A stretch of 64,000 nt of DNA from Sweltsa coloradensis (Eukaryota > Arthropoda > Insecta > Plecoptera > Chloroperlidae): assembly GCA_024449915.1 (NCBI GenBank), contig JAMZAV010001708.1, positions 186,001-250,000 of the forward strand, written 5' to 3'. A program made the translations under genes and the position numbers. The notes beneath the pieces were generated by a model. That model did no database searches, was not told the DNA's origin, and saw only the letters and a list, made by a program, of their open reading frames with translations. Within the stretch, counting starts at the first letter, position 1, and each line of letters begins with the position of its first letter. Of the stretch, positions 36,046-46,752 are shown piece after piece.

Positions 36046-37095
36046 ATGGCCGACTATTGGAAATCCCAAGCCAAAAAGTTTTGCGACTTCTGTAAATGTT
36101 GGATTGCGGACAACAAACCAAGCGTTGAATTCCATGAGAAGGGTAAACGACACAAAGAAAATGTGGAGAAACGTCTTAAAGAGATCGGACAGAAGAGTCG
36201 GAAAGAATACAAGGAGACGCTCAAGGTTGACTCCGAGATGAAGAAGATGGAAGATGCCGCTATGAAAGCATATTTGAAGGACATCGAAGGCGATGGGGAT
36301 TTCACGTCGCAGCTCATCAAACAAGAACTGAAAGAGAAGGAAGAAAAGATTCAAGAAGAGAAGAGAAAGAAACTAGAAATGCTGGAGTTAGAACGTAAAA
36401 TCAAGCTGGAGAAAGTCGAGGCGGAGGAAACGGAGAAGGCCGGGAGTAGCAAAGAGACGGATGAAGTTAAGGTCAAGGAGGAGAGTTCTGTGCCGTGGTT
36501 CGAGGCAAAGTCCGAGGAAGGCTACACGTATTACTGGCACGTCGACTCTGGGGAGGCAGTTTGGGAGATTCCGGCCGAGGGGTTCGTCTCGATTGCAGAA
36601 CAGACTGCGATAGAGGATGCAAAAACCAAGGCACAAAATGAGTCGGAAGAGAAAGAAAAGAAACAGGAAGAAATTTCAAAGCAGCAGGAAGAAAAAGTTA
36701 AACAGATCAAAAAGGAGGAAGAGGAAAAAGAAAAAGAAGCGGAGGAAAGCGCTCGAAAGGCACGAGAGAAGATGCGAAGCAGAGCGGCAAAGAAAGAAAA
36801 GAAAACAGTGACGCCGTTTGAACCCGTCGTTATGGGGCCCGCACCGAAACCCGACCCGTACGGTGGTTGGAAAACTGTGGAGAGGTTTGACGCAAATCCC
36901 ATAGATTACCAACTACCAAAACAAAACTATGTAGAGGTGAGCGTCCCGATTATCGTTGAAAGCGTGCCCAAATTTAAGATTCGAGAGAAGAAAATAGGGA
37001 GTTTAGACGATGAGGGGAGTGGTGATTTTAAAAAGAGAAAGTTCAACGGTAGCGCTAAAAGAAATATGAGGCAGAGACTGGATGACCAGGACTAA
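36046..37095 (+). CDS. WBP4: WW domain-binding protein 4 (FBP21), intronless
   Basis: Spliceosome-associated protein of early complexes. The uninterrupted frame encodes 349 residues (human 376). MADYWKSQAKKFCDFCKCWI at the start is nearly identical to human and forms the U1/matrin-type zinc finger (C13, C16, H30, H36). A single WW domain follows at about 149-178 (W151, YTYYW, W173, P176), whereas vertebrate proteins have two. Residues about 195-260 are a Lys/Glu-rich coiled coil. The C-terminus has the conserved KPDPYGGWKTVE and ends NMRQRLDDQD, like the human NLRQRGDDQ. The start is confirmed by homology. A TTGTATTTAG 30 bp upstream could be the acceptor of a 5' UTR intron. No poly(A) tail or flanking duplication marks it as a retrocopy. 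The antisense frames are compositional shadows. Confidence 0.97.
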   Translation: MADYWKSQAKKFCDFCKCWIADNKPSVEFHEKGKRHKENVEKRLKEIGQKSRKEYKETLKVDSEMKKMEDAAMKAYLKDIEGDGDFTSQLIKQELKEKEEKIQEEKRKKLEMLELERKIKLEKVEAEETEKAGSSKETDEVKVKEESSVPWFEAKSEEGYTYYWHVDSGEAVWEIPAEGFVSIAEQTAIEDAKTKAQNESEEKEKKQEEISKQQEEKVKQIKKEEEEKEKEAEESARKAREKMRSRAAKKEKKTVTPFEPVVMGPAPKPDPYGGWKTVERFDANPIDYQLPKQNYVEVSVPIIVESVPKFKIREKKIGSLDDEGSGDFKKRKFNGSAKRNMRQRLDDQD

Positions 37096-37932
37096 GATAA
37101 TCTCGTGTGAAGTGAACTTAATAGTTTCTGGGAGTGACATCATGAAATATTTAGGATTACACATTTAACGCCCGTGGCAGTTAGAAGTTAGAACTTAGGC
37201 CTACATGATTTTCTTGGAAAAATTTACCGTTTTCTTCTTTAATCCAAAGTAATTCAAATTAAATTAAATTTCTTAATTTGTGTCTGTAATTTATTTACCC
37301 CCAAAACATAGGCCTTCATTAAGTATTTAAGATCATTTTAAAATGATTTTAATATTTTATGACTTAAATTAAAAACTTAAATGTTTGGGTAGGGCCTATT
37401 GTTTGTGGACTTGTAGACTTGGGTAGGCCTACATAAAAATAAGTTAATAATGTTTTGACAATTTAAAAGCAATTTTACAATTTATTCTAACCTTAAGTAG
37501 CAGATATTTTAGTGGTGGTGTTGTTGTTGCTATGCTATATAATATGCTCACCTGTCAAACTGGCGGCCATCTTTAAAAATATATTTTCGATTTATCGCTC
37601 CCATCTAATTTACATCAAACTCACCCATTCAAGATGGCTTCCAATTGTGCCGGAAGTGGATCGTTGACTGCTAATCTAGCCTACTATATGGGATATCTGT
37701 ACGGGAGTGTTTCCCGACTAACCAAATCGAGAAAAAAAAAGATGGTATTATGTTCAATGATGCACAAAGGTCTGGATCTGAACACTGGTTTTCAATAGGC
37801 AATGAAGTTCTCTTTCTTTCTGTCCAGCCATTTCTCTCTCCCTCTTTCCGTGGCTTCCCATTAGCTTGACATGTATTTCTGTTTTTATTTTTATAATGTA
37901 TTTCTGTATTGTTGAGAACAGAAGTGAGATTG

Positions 37933-38467
37933 GTATACTGTGATTCAGATAAGGTGGCGGCCGTCAAGGTCAAGCGAGAGCACGGACGCCAACGTTGACA
38001 ATTTACATACAACTGGCATTAGGTAGGGCCTACCGTATTTGGTCATGTTATCGTGATATTTTATCACATAAATCAACATTTTATAAGCTGTGAATAAAGT
38101 AGTTTCGTCCCACAGAGTCAGTATTTTAGCGAAATAATAATTTTAAGTAATCACGATTACGAAAGTGTTTTTTGCCTTGTTGGTTATGCTGTGTCCAAAG
38201 TTCCAGCTGTTTATAATGCCAACCTCGCCAGATGTGATGTCAATGTTTAGGAGCATCAAAATGTCTTGATTTTATTCGTACACTTCATAAATACTTTATT
38301 TTTAGGATATATTGGGCAAGGCTTGGCTTTAAAATAGTCGTGTTTTTCTCCGAAAGCAGTTTTAGAGACCGTTATTTTATTTACTTTTTGCCGATCCTGT
38401 GGCCATAGTGCGTGGACGACAGTGCTGCGATCCCTCGGCGACCACCACCTTATCTGAATCACACTAT
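37933..38467. mobile_element. Inverted-repeat element (GTGATTCAGATAAGGTGG ends)
   Basis: TACTGTGATTCAGATAAGG and CCTTATCTGAATCACACTA are inverted ends about 530 bp apart, each edged by TATA. The interior shows no coding sequence. Confidence 0.7.
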
Positions 38468-38546
38468 ATAATCAGAATAAGGGACTGCGATTAGGATGCA
38501 TAAAATATACCTCCCCTGGAACTGGAGCATCTCTGTTGTAAATACT

Positions 38547-38907
38547 AGGAAAACGCTAAAGTCCTGTCGCGTTGTTGAGCGAGCACCGGTACGTGCAACA
38601 CGACCCGAGTACGACATTCCCATAATGTTACATACCAATAAGTCTTCAAGGTCTTGACCGATTTAGCTGAAAATTTGTAAATAGGAGAGAATGTTGTACT
38701 TATTGACCCTGCAAAATTTCATAACGATCGGAAAATTTTAATTTTTTTTTATTTTTATATATAACCCAACGATCGGATTTTGTTCAAAAACTATACAGCA
38801 TCAAAATTTCAGGTCGATCAGAGAAACGGTGCGACCTGTACCGAAGCAGTAACAGAAAAAAAAGACATTCGAGCCATAAGAGTCAAGTGGAGACGCTCGC
38901 TTAATCA
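38547..38907 (+). mobile_element. CTAGGAAAACGCT repeat family, copy A
   Basis: Begins ACTAGGAAAACGCT and includes GCGTTGTTGAGCGAGCACCG, GACATTCCCATAATGTTACA and CTTGACCGATTTA. It ends with GAGCCATAAGAGTCAAGTGG and GACGCTCGCTT. Copies occur at 40487-41262 (-), 41296-42905 (-) and 62123-63064 (+). Non-coding; class unknown. Confidence 0.75.
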
Positions 38908-39812
38908 GGTTTTTAAAGTTAAACCTGACTGTTGATAAATTTTCTTTAAATTTACTGAATATTCTTCGAACCTCCCTGTAGAGAGGGTTTTTTCATCAAT
39001 GTCCACTTAAAATCCACAATAGGTGACAACTTGTAGCAGTTAACCGTCCATAGCAGGCCAGAAGCCGCCAGCTCTCACGAAATAAATCAAACTATACACA
39101 AGAATTTCATGAAGGCAAGCACTGTAATAGGGATTGTTCACCAAGCCCAAATATTGATGTGAGTGATAGAAAACCACTTATTAAAACACCATTAATGAAA
39201 ATTTTAAACCAATTTCAAGTAAATATTTTAAATTCTATTGAGGTACAAAGTAACCGCCTTCTAGATTACACAGTTAATATCACTGTTTGGCATTACCTTA
39301 TTGGCCGATTCGCAACAATAGCCAATAGTGACGTGTTGGATCGTTTATCTCTTCATTGTTATTGGTGCAACTTTCAGCTTACTTTTATAAATTAAAATCT
39401 TATCTAAATAAAAAATATATGATTAATGTATTCAGAATGAAGTCCTTAAATGTAGTGGAGTGATAAAAAAAGTTAAGGGACATTCCCTATTGTGATTACA
39501 TATTGTAACAATCACTTACGCTAACTTTACATTTTGCCAACATTACTTTATATTTATGTACTTAATTAAGCGTGATATTTTCGTACTATTTATTATGATT
39601 TGTGTTCCCATTAACGTTGTTTAGAACTTTACTACTTCAAGCGTATTTCAAGACTTGTAAGTCAATTATGCCAAGTAAAAGTGAGCATTCAATCATGTAT
39701 TATTGTTGCCAAGAAAAACGCATTTTGAATTTGGTGTTAGGCCTACGGTCTTTGCCATACCTTGCAACAAGTGTTGTGTAGTCATTTTAACTTGAAAACA
39801 TGGTGGAATCTA

Positions 39813-39971
39813 ATGGCGGAACTTTACGATCTTTCTTTACCGCTGATCGTTAAAATTGTAATAATAATTACAAAGTTAATTATTACTCAATTTTTGAGAA
39901 ATAATAAATTAAAAACAGCACCAGATGCAACACCTGAATGGCCGCTTGTGATCAAGTCCAATGCAGAATGA
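39813..39971 (+). CDS. Possible 52-residue single-pass membrane microprotein
   Basis: ATGGCGGAACTTTACG opens a frame starting MAELYDLSLPLIVKIVIIIT. It contains one strongly hydrophobic stretch (residues about 8-28), then a basic NNKLK segment and a Pro-containing tail ending KSNAE. I recognise no family. The only support is a hydrophobic segment and a translation-friendly start; it may be chance in AT-rich DNA. Confidence 0.18.
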   Translation: MAELYDLSLPLIVKIVIIITKLIITQFLRNNKLKTAPDATPEWPLVIKSNAE

Positions 39972-40486
39972 AACATGGATGGCTAGATAAATATTGAGTC
40001 ACAACTCACAATGTGATATAACACAATGTAAAACATGTACTAAAAGGAACAGAGTAAAAAAAAATACAGAATAATGAATCCAATAGTTTTGTCAAGTGAT
40101 TACGGTGTTTCATTAATAATAAATAGGTAGTAACGAGGTCCTTCCCATAGCACTAGCTTAGTTAAACTAATTCAACAATGACATTTTGTGATTGATCTTG
40201 CTACATTCTGTCGCGGTGGTATCTTTATTTATTGCCAACATTTATCATCCGTCTTATCTTAAGTCCTGATGAAGAAAACGTTCATGGCCTTTGAAACATT
40301 TGTTATCAAAAAATATACCATCATTATTATTATTATTACTATTATTATTATTTATTTCAAAATTGTACAAATAATCGTAAATTAAGCTGCGCAACTCCAT
40401 AGAAAGTTAGAAAAGGGCCATAGGGCCCCCCAGTCACAATGTGTCTAACTTCCTATGCCTAAGTTATACCTCTTCAAACCACATTA

Positions 40487-41262
40487 TTTGGATGAGCGTA
40501 GCGAGCGAAGCGAAGATTCCATTCTACTACACTGGAGAAAAAAATCCGGAATGTTTTTTTTTTTTTTTTTTTTTTTTGTATTTTTGTCTGTTTGTCCACA
40601 CGATTCCGGCTAAACCGATACTCCGATTGCGATGCAATTTTATGGAGACCTTCGAAATCTCTGAACTTAGAACTGCCACGTTTTTGAGCGCAATCGGAAA
40701 TTTTTTTCTCATGAAAATCGCAATTTTACGATTTTTTTCAATTTTTAAAAAATTTCTTCGACTTATAACACCTACATGATTTATCCAATTTTAATGATTT
40801 TTGCACAGAACCTTTATTTTATGAATTAAGATATTCATGTGAAATTTGAGCGCAATTGAAAAAATATTTATCATAAAAATCGATATTTTACGGGTTTTTT
40901 CTTTTTTTAAACAATTCTTTGACTTATAACACCTACATGCTTTATCCGATTGTAATGATTTTTTTGCAGAACCTTAATTTTATGAATTAATATATTCGTG
41001 TTAAATTTTAGCGCAATCGAGAAATTATTTCTTATAAAAATCGCAATTTTACGTTTTTTTTTTACAATTACGATTAATTAAAAACAAATTTTAAAAAATG
41101 AAGTTAATTTTTTATAAAATTTAATTTAATTTAAAAAAAATTTAAACTTAATAATGATTTTTCCACAGAACAACAGAAAATTCGCATAACACATGGCAGC
41201 TCAATGCACCAATTACGCTCATCCAACAACGCGGCGGGACTTAAGCGTTTTCCTAGTAAAAT
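40487..41262 (-). mobile_element. CTAGGAAAACGCT repeat family, copy B
   Basis: In reverse orientation, from GAGCGTAGCGAGCGAAGCGA to GGACTTAAGCGTTTTCCTAG. Internally it is built from imperfect units of about 130 bp, each with ATAACACCTACATG, TTTATCC(A/G)ATT, GATTTTT.CACAGAACC and TTTGAGCGCAAT. Around 41199 it holds the uninterrupted version of the site occupied by the hAT element in copy C. Confidence 0.75.
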
Positions 41263-42003
41263 ACAATAAAATAAATTATTAATTAACAAATAATTGGATG
41301 AGCAAAGCGAAGATTCCATTCTACTACACTGGAGAAAAAATTCCGGAATGTTTTTTTTTTCTTTCTTTTTGTATTTTTGTGTGTTTGTTAACACGATTTC
41401 GGCTAAACCGATAATCTGATTGCGATGAAATTTTATGGAGGCCTTCAAAATCTGTGAACTTAAAACTGCCTTGTATTTGAGCGCAATTGAAAAATTATTT
41501 CTCATGAAAATCGCAATTTTACGATTTTTTTTATTTTTTTTAAAATTTTTTTGATTTATAACACCTACATGCTTTATCCGATTTTAATGATTTTTTCACA
41601 GAACCTTAATTTTATGAATTAAGGTATTCGTATGAAATTTGAGCGCAATCGAAAAATTATTTCTCATGAAAATAAAAATTTTACGAGTTTTTTCTTTTTT
41701 AAATCAATTCTTTGCTAACACCAACATGCTTTATCCGATTGTAATGATTTTTTCAGAGAACCTTAATTTTTTGAATTAATATATTCGTTTAATTTTGAAA
41801 TTTGAGTACAATCGAATACTTATTTCTTATGAAAATCAAAATTTTACGAATGTTTTCTTTTTTAAAATTACGATTAATTAAAAAAATTAAAAATTTAAAG
41901 TTTATTTTTAATTTAATTTAAATAAATTTTAAAAAATCTTCAACTTAGTAATGATTTTTTCACAGAACAACAGAAAATCCGCATAACACTTGGCTACTCA
42001 ATG

Positions 42004-42827
42004 CAGTGGCGGCTTTTACGGTGTGCAAGGTGTGACAATTGCACACCTGATCAATCAGGAATTTAAAAAAAAAATCCTTACGAACCCAAAATTAGGCAGT
42101 AAGCGGGAAATAGACGCGTTTGGCTGGCGAGCCTGTGTGGAAAATGATCAAACCAACAATCACCCAACTAATAGAAAGTGTAAAATCACTTGACTGCCAG
42201 TACAACGCTCTCATGGATGTTCTACGTGTGTTTCTTACTCTACCCGTAACTTCGGCAGGGGTAGAAAGAACATTTTCAAAATTAAATCTGGTCAAGAGTA
42301 AATTAAGAACCACAATGTGCCAGGATCGTCTAGAAGCACTGCTGTCAATGAATGTGGAACAACGTCTCTGCCGTACAGTTGATATTGACAAAGTTATCGA
42401 TTACTTTAAAACAATGGTCGAGGGCAATCGGAGTCTTCGTCTGCAACTCAACGTACCGGTAAATACAATGTGTAGTATAGTATGTATCTAGTTATTAAAT
42501 ATATAAAATCGTACAAAACTACAAAAAAAATACTTTTATTTTGCTCTAGAAATAACCCGAATCCACATCCGGTTAAAGTAGCGTGAGAACTTACCTTGTG
42601 CATTAATAAAATTAGGTTGTTTTAGCTGCATATTTCACCCTTATTTAGAATACAACTTCACCTTAGAACTCGTTTTAGGCCATTAAAATTAACAGACCCC
42701 CCAAAAAAATTTAGCCTTCGGCGAATTTGCCTCCGGCGGCTGGGGCTTCGCCCCAGACTCCAGCTATCCCACGCAACCTACCTTTTGGAAATTGCACACC
42801 TGATATTGGGGTCAAAAGCCGCCACTG
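42004..42827 (+). mobile_element. hAT element remnant with transposase C-terminus
   Basis: The terminal inverted repeats CAGTGGCGGCTTTT and AAAAGCCGCCACTG, with further mirrored TGCAATT/AATTGCACACC words, are flanked by a perfect 8 bp duplication ACTCAATG (41996-42003 and 42828-42835). The plus-strand frame 42120-42491 contains LTLPVTSAGVERTFSKLNLV and KSKLRTTMCQDRLEALLSM, the hAT dimerisation domain of ZMYM1-like/TTF-type transposases. The catalytic part is missing, so the element is an internally deleted, non-autonomous copy. A GGGGCTTCGCCCCAGACTCC segment lies near the right end. Confidence 0.93.
42120..42491 (+). pseudogene. hAT transposase C-terminal dimerisation domain (truncated)
   Basis: About 115 usable codons. 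PVTSAGVERTFSKL is the hallmark of the hAT C-terminal dimerisation region; it is followed by RLEALLSMNVEQ and a tail with IDYFKTM. The upstream zinc finger and DDE catalytic parts are absent and the frame starts just inside the left terminal repeat. It is not a host gene. Confidence 0.88.
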
Positions 42828-43198
42828 ACTCAATGCACCAATTATACGCTATCCAATATATACGCTCATCAAACAACGCGGCGGGACTTAAGCGTTTTCC
42901 TAGTATAAAAGGAGATAGTAAAGGGTGAACAAATGATGGTTAACAATAGCTAGTAAAGGGTGAACAATGATGGTATGGTACATATAATATAATGAGTTAG
43001 TAAAAGGGTGATCAAATGAGGGTGAACAATTAATAAGTGAACAAATGACAGAACAGCCCGTCCAATCACAAAATGTCATACATATTCACTTAGTTACATG
43101 GCTGCACTAGTGTTTTCATTTGTTCAGTTTTGTAAAGTAACTAAAGTTATTAATTATTGTTGTTATTGTAAGATGTGGAATAGCGAGGAGGAGAAGCT

Positions 43199-43492
43199 CG
43201 GTGCACAAACTTTCCGAAGGTTTTAGGCTTAAGGTTTATGGTTTATGGTCTAAGAAATGTTTTTCTATAACGTTTCTAGTACGCGCGCTACCATTGGCCG
43301 GATTTATGAGAGCTCGCTTCTCATTGGCTGAGTTTAGTGTTTAGTGTTTAAGAGCTAAGAAGTTGAAATATTTTCATCTTGTTAAACCTTAGACCCTAAA
43401 CCTTAAACCTTGGGAAAGAATGTGAACGCAAAAACGCATTGGGCATGTTTCAACTTCGTTAAACCATAAACCTTAGGAAGTTATGTGCACCG
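43199..43492. repeat. Foldback element (GGTGCACA...AAGGTTTATGG ends)
   Basis: CGGTGCACAAACTTTCCGAAG and GGTTTATGG on the left are mirrored by CCATAAACCTTAGGAAG and TTATGTGCACCG on the right. Internal TTTAGTGTTT and CCTAAACCTTAAACC words repeat. No ORF. Confidence 0.6.
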
Positions 43493-43799
43493 ACCTAGAC
43501 TGGAATGTGGTGGCAGGACAGAAGATGGGAGAGGCCCGTCTTCAATGCCGACCCAACGCAGAGTTGGACGTGGCAACAGATAATGATTATGATTCAAGTG
43601 GAGATCAACAACAATGACATCCCTGTATTTGCGGAGTGCATGCAAATGGAAAAACGCCATAGAATGTTTACTTAATTCAACAATAATTGTAAACAATGAA
43701 AATGTCGTCGGAAACAGGCAGCAGAGAGAACAGACACACTGCGTCCATTTTTCTAATAAACTAAATAACTAACCGTTTAGATTGGAGAAGGGTTGACAG

Positions 43800-44199
43800 T
43801 AGGGATGTGAGAACCCACTATTTTTACTTTGAACTCGGACTTTCCCAGTTAAAAAAAAAACGAACTTCGAACTTTACAAAAATTTCGAACTGTATCGAAC
43901 TCGAACTCAAACCCAACTTAAAGGTATATCAAACCGTCATAATAGGTAAAATAGAGATAAGTCTGGACCGGCACCTCCACCAAGAAAGTGTGTAACTTCT
44001 GGACCGGCACCTCCACCATCCATTTTTTTGTTTTTAAATTTGTACCTGTAAACTGAGAACCATTTTTTGACTTGTCAAATATTATTTGACCGCACACCAC
44101 TACAAATTAGTAAAAAAAAAAAAAATTATTCCGAACTTCGAACTTGATCTTAAAAAAATTTGAGTTGGAGCTCGAATTTCGAACGTTCGCACATCCCTA
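43800..44199. mobile_element. hAT-like MITE (TAGGGATGTG family), copy 2
   Basis: The inverted ends TAGGGATGTGAGAACCCAC and GAACGTTCGCACATCCCTA are flanked by a perfect 8 bp duplication GTTGACAG (43792-43799 and 44200-44207). It contains two ACCGGCACCTCCACC boxes and no ORF. It interrupts a copy of the ribozyme-bearing repeat; the uninterrupted version with a single GTTGACAG is at 28925-28932. Confidence 0.93.
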
Positions 44200-44370
44200 G
44201 TTGACAGGTTGGGAAAGCATAGAGAATGGGAAAGGATAGGCTAAATATGAAACGTATTATGAATTTGAACTGGAGATAAATAAAGACATCTTGTCTATCT
44301 TATCTTAAAAGTATGTGTTTAAAAGGAATGCCAAAAGACTGGATCATGTGAATGACAATACAATAAGAGA

Positions 44371-44595
44371 TAAGGTGCCGACAGCTTACCTTAAATGGAG
44401 TAGGCGAGCCGCGAAAGATAACAAATAAACAAATAAACTACATTATCTCTTTTTTCACCGAGGAAGGTCACATGTACCGAAAACGTTTTGATTATTTGTG
44501 TAGGCCTAGTTTATTTGTGTACTATGTATTTGTTTATTTGTTATCTTTCGTGGCACTCCTACTCCATTTAAGGTAAGTTGGCACCCTATCTCTTT
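44371..44595. repeat. Imperfect inverted repeat with hammerhead-like centre
   Basis: Arms AGATAAGGTGCC..CAGCTTACCTTAAATGGAGTA and TACTCCATTTAAGGTAAGTTGG pair around a centre containing GAGGAAGGTCACATGTACCGAAAACG. The centre resembles other GAAG..CGAAACG motifs in the window but lacks the hammerhead core. Confidence 0.6.
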
Positions 44596-44639
44596 GTCAT
44601 TCTTAAGAGTCTTAACTAGATAAATATGACCTTGACATG

Positions 44640-45126
44640 CCCGTAATAAGCACTCAAATTCATATGTACAACGCTCTGGAGAATAATTTAAAAGTTAAAC
44701 TACAAACGCGAATTCTAAAATGTACAAGACACATATTTTTCTGCAGAAGAACAAACAACAAAGAGAATTGCTTCATCTAATAAACCCTACTATTCACCAT
44801 TGTTAAGCGTGAAGTCAACGTGACGGGAGCAACCTCTTCTTTTTCCCGTTGCGTAGACTTTATGCGTAACAATGGTGTATAGTACGGTTTATTACACACA
44901 TCAATTCTGTTTGTTGCATGGTGTTGCATTTTGAAGGGTACTGAAAGTACCTGAAATATTGCTTTACCTTTAATTTAATATATTAATTTATTAAAAGAAC
45001 ATGATAAGTCCAAATATTGTTCATACTTATTAAAAATATATTGTGTCTTGTGCATTTTAGAATTCATGTATGACGTTGCAATTTTTCTCCAGAGCCTTGT
45101 ACATCTGAATTTGAGTGCTTACGAGC
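44640..45126. mobile_element. Foldback element with mirrored arms over about 490 bp
   Basis: GTAATAAGCACTCAAATTCA and TGAATTTGAGTGCTTACG are inverted ends. Further in, AAATGTACAAGACACA pairs with TGTGTCTTGTGCATTT, and at the centre ACCATTGTTAAGCGT pairs with ATGCGTAACAATGGT. No coding capacity. Confidence 0.7.
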
Positions 45127-46752
45127 GTACCGTGTAACTTACATGTCTGTCTCGTGAACATTCTTAATGAAAAGGACTAACTAATACGTTAATGGAAACT
45201 GGAAAGGAGCAAAATAATCAATAATTATTTGTTCTTAATATATCAATCTTTATTGTGTAAGTAGTATGTGTAGCATATCAGTCCATTTATTTAATCGAAG
45301 TAGATTTAATTTGCTATCAAACAATTTAAATTAATTATTAAGGTAGCCTACAGTATTTATACGAATACAGGCAAGCTGGTTTATTTTTATATCAAGGTAA
45401 AAAAAGTTATGCATCCAATATGAATATAGGCCCCGCCTACCCTACAGTCATGTAAAATTAAGTTAAACATACCGGTATCTAATAGATATACTAATTATGT
45501 ACTGTACTTTTAAAATTGGTACTAGGTCAGAATAGAGGTGTAGCCATGATTTGATGACCGCCTATAATCGCATAAATACAGTAATTCTAATTACGGGAAT
45601 TTGCATTAGAAGGCTGGCTATTTAATACTCATGATTATGAATTAAATTAATACATTCAGGGTTAAATGTAAATCATAATCATTTGTTTGCACTGGTTCAC
45701 AAACAAAAACTATCATTAAAACTGCTACAAAATACAACATTTATTTTTACTAAGTCATTAAAAATGCAACATGAATATAGTGGAAATATATTATATAACC
45801 TTTAATTTAAGGCAGAAACACATATTCAAAACATTGACCTTTTATGCCTTGGTGTACACACAATCAAAGGCAGAAGTGGCATTATTTCCTGGAATCATAG
45901 TCCTACTCGGCAATACTAATCGGTAATTTCAAAAAATATTCTCTACAATAAATACCGTAACCGAGCTGTTAAATTAGAAACTGTTTTAGACGAGAATTCT
46001 GTAATTTAAGTAACACTTCTGTTTAGCTTTAGCTGTTTACATAACTAGGCAGTGTGTATAATTACACCCGCAATCTACAGTCTTCCACTAGACTCTGTGG
46101 TATAGATAGGCCTAATTAGGCAATTCAATCAACGTGAGTAAAAACATGATTTTCTACCTCTCCTTTTCTCAAATGCCCACATCTGGCGCATTCGTTATAA
46201 TCATAATACTAGATCTAGTCCACACTCCACAAGTAGAGAGAGAGAGAGAGAGACATGCATCATGATTTTAATTTATAATGGTACTGGTCTATAATTGTTT
46301 AAGCAAGGCAAGTCGTAATTGCCCAATTATTTTGTATAGTTGCGATAAAAATGACAAGCTTGTCAATCTATTATAGACTTGCAAAATCTGCATGAATGTT
46401 TCAATAGCTGTCTAGATGTATAATTACTAATTAGGATAGTAGTACTGTACTAATACACAAACCCTGCACACATGTAGTAAGCAAGATTACGCTGTGCCAC
46501 ACATATTTGGAAAGTATAGTCAAATAATTATCACATTTTTATCATGTGGCAATCAGGCCGAGTAAAAAGACGGGTGAATCAATCTCAAGAAAATCACGAA
46601 TAAGCAATACGGTTGTTTGGATTAAAACAGCGCAGAAAGACTTAAGTGTTGTCGACATCAGCGCAGGTGCATAGCAGTGTGGTAAATGGCAGCAGTTGTA
46701 GTGGATTTTGTTGGTAACAGGGTAAGCAGGTGTAAGTGGGCGCCACATATGT
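45127..46752. other. Intergenic, 3' of thioredoxin
   Basis: No gene recognised apart from likely thioredoxin 3' UTR next to 46752. A short GA microsatellite lies near 46232-46252. Confidence 0.5.

Larger units (their letters stand above)
41296..42905 (-). mobile_element. CTAGGAAAACGCT repeat family, copy C, interrupted
   Basis: Same organisation as copy B and about 778 bp once the inserted hAT element (42004-42827) and one target copy are removed. It lies about 33 bp from copy B in the same orientation, so the two form a near tandem pair. Confidence 0.75.

Noticed and set aside
36054..36902. Several antisense ORFs across WBP4 (up to 123 codons)
   Set aside because: Compositional shadows of the Lys/Glu-rich WBP4 frame; no domain content.
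40321..41990. Regularly spaced units suggesting a CRISPR-like array
   Set aside because: The units are imperfect copies of about 130 bp internal to a eukaryotic repeat family, with no constant short repeats and unique spacers.
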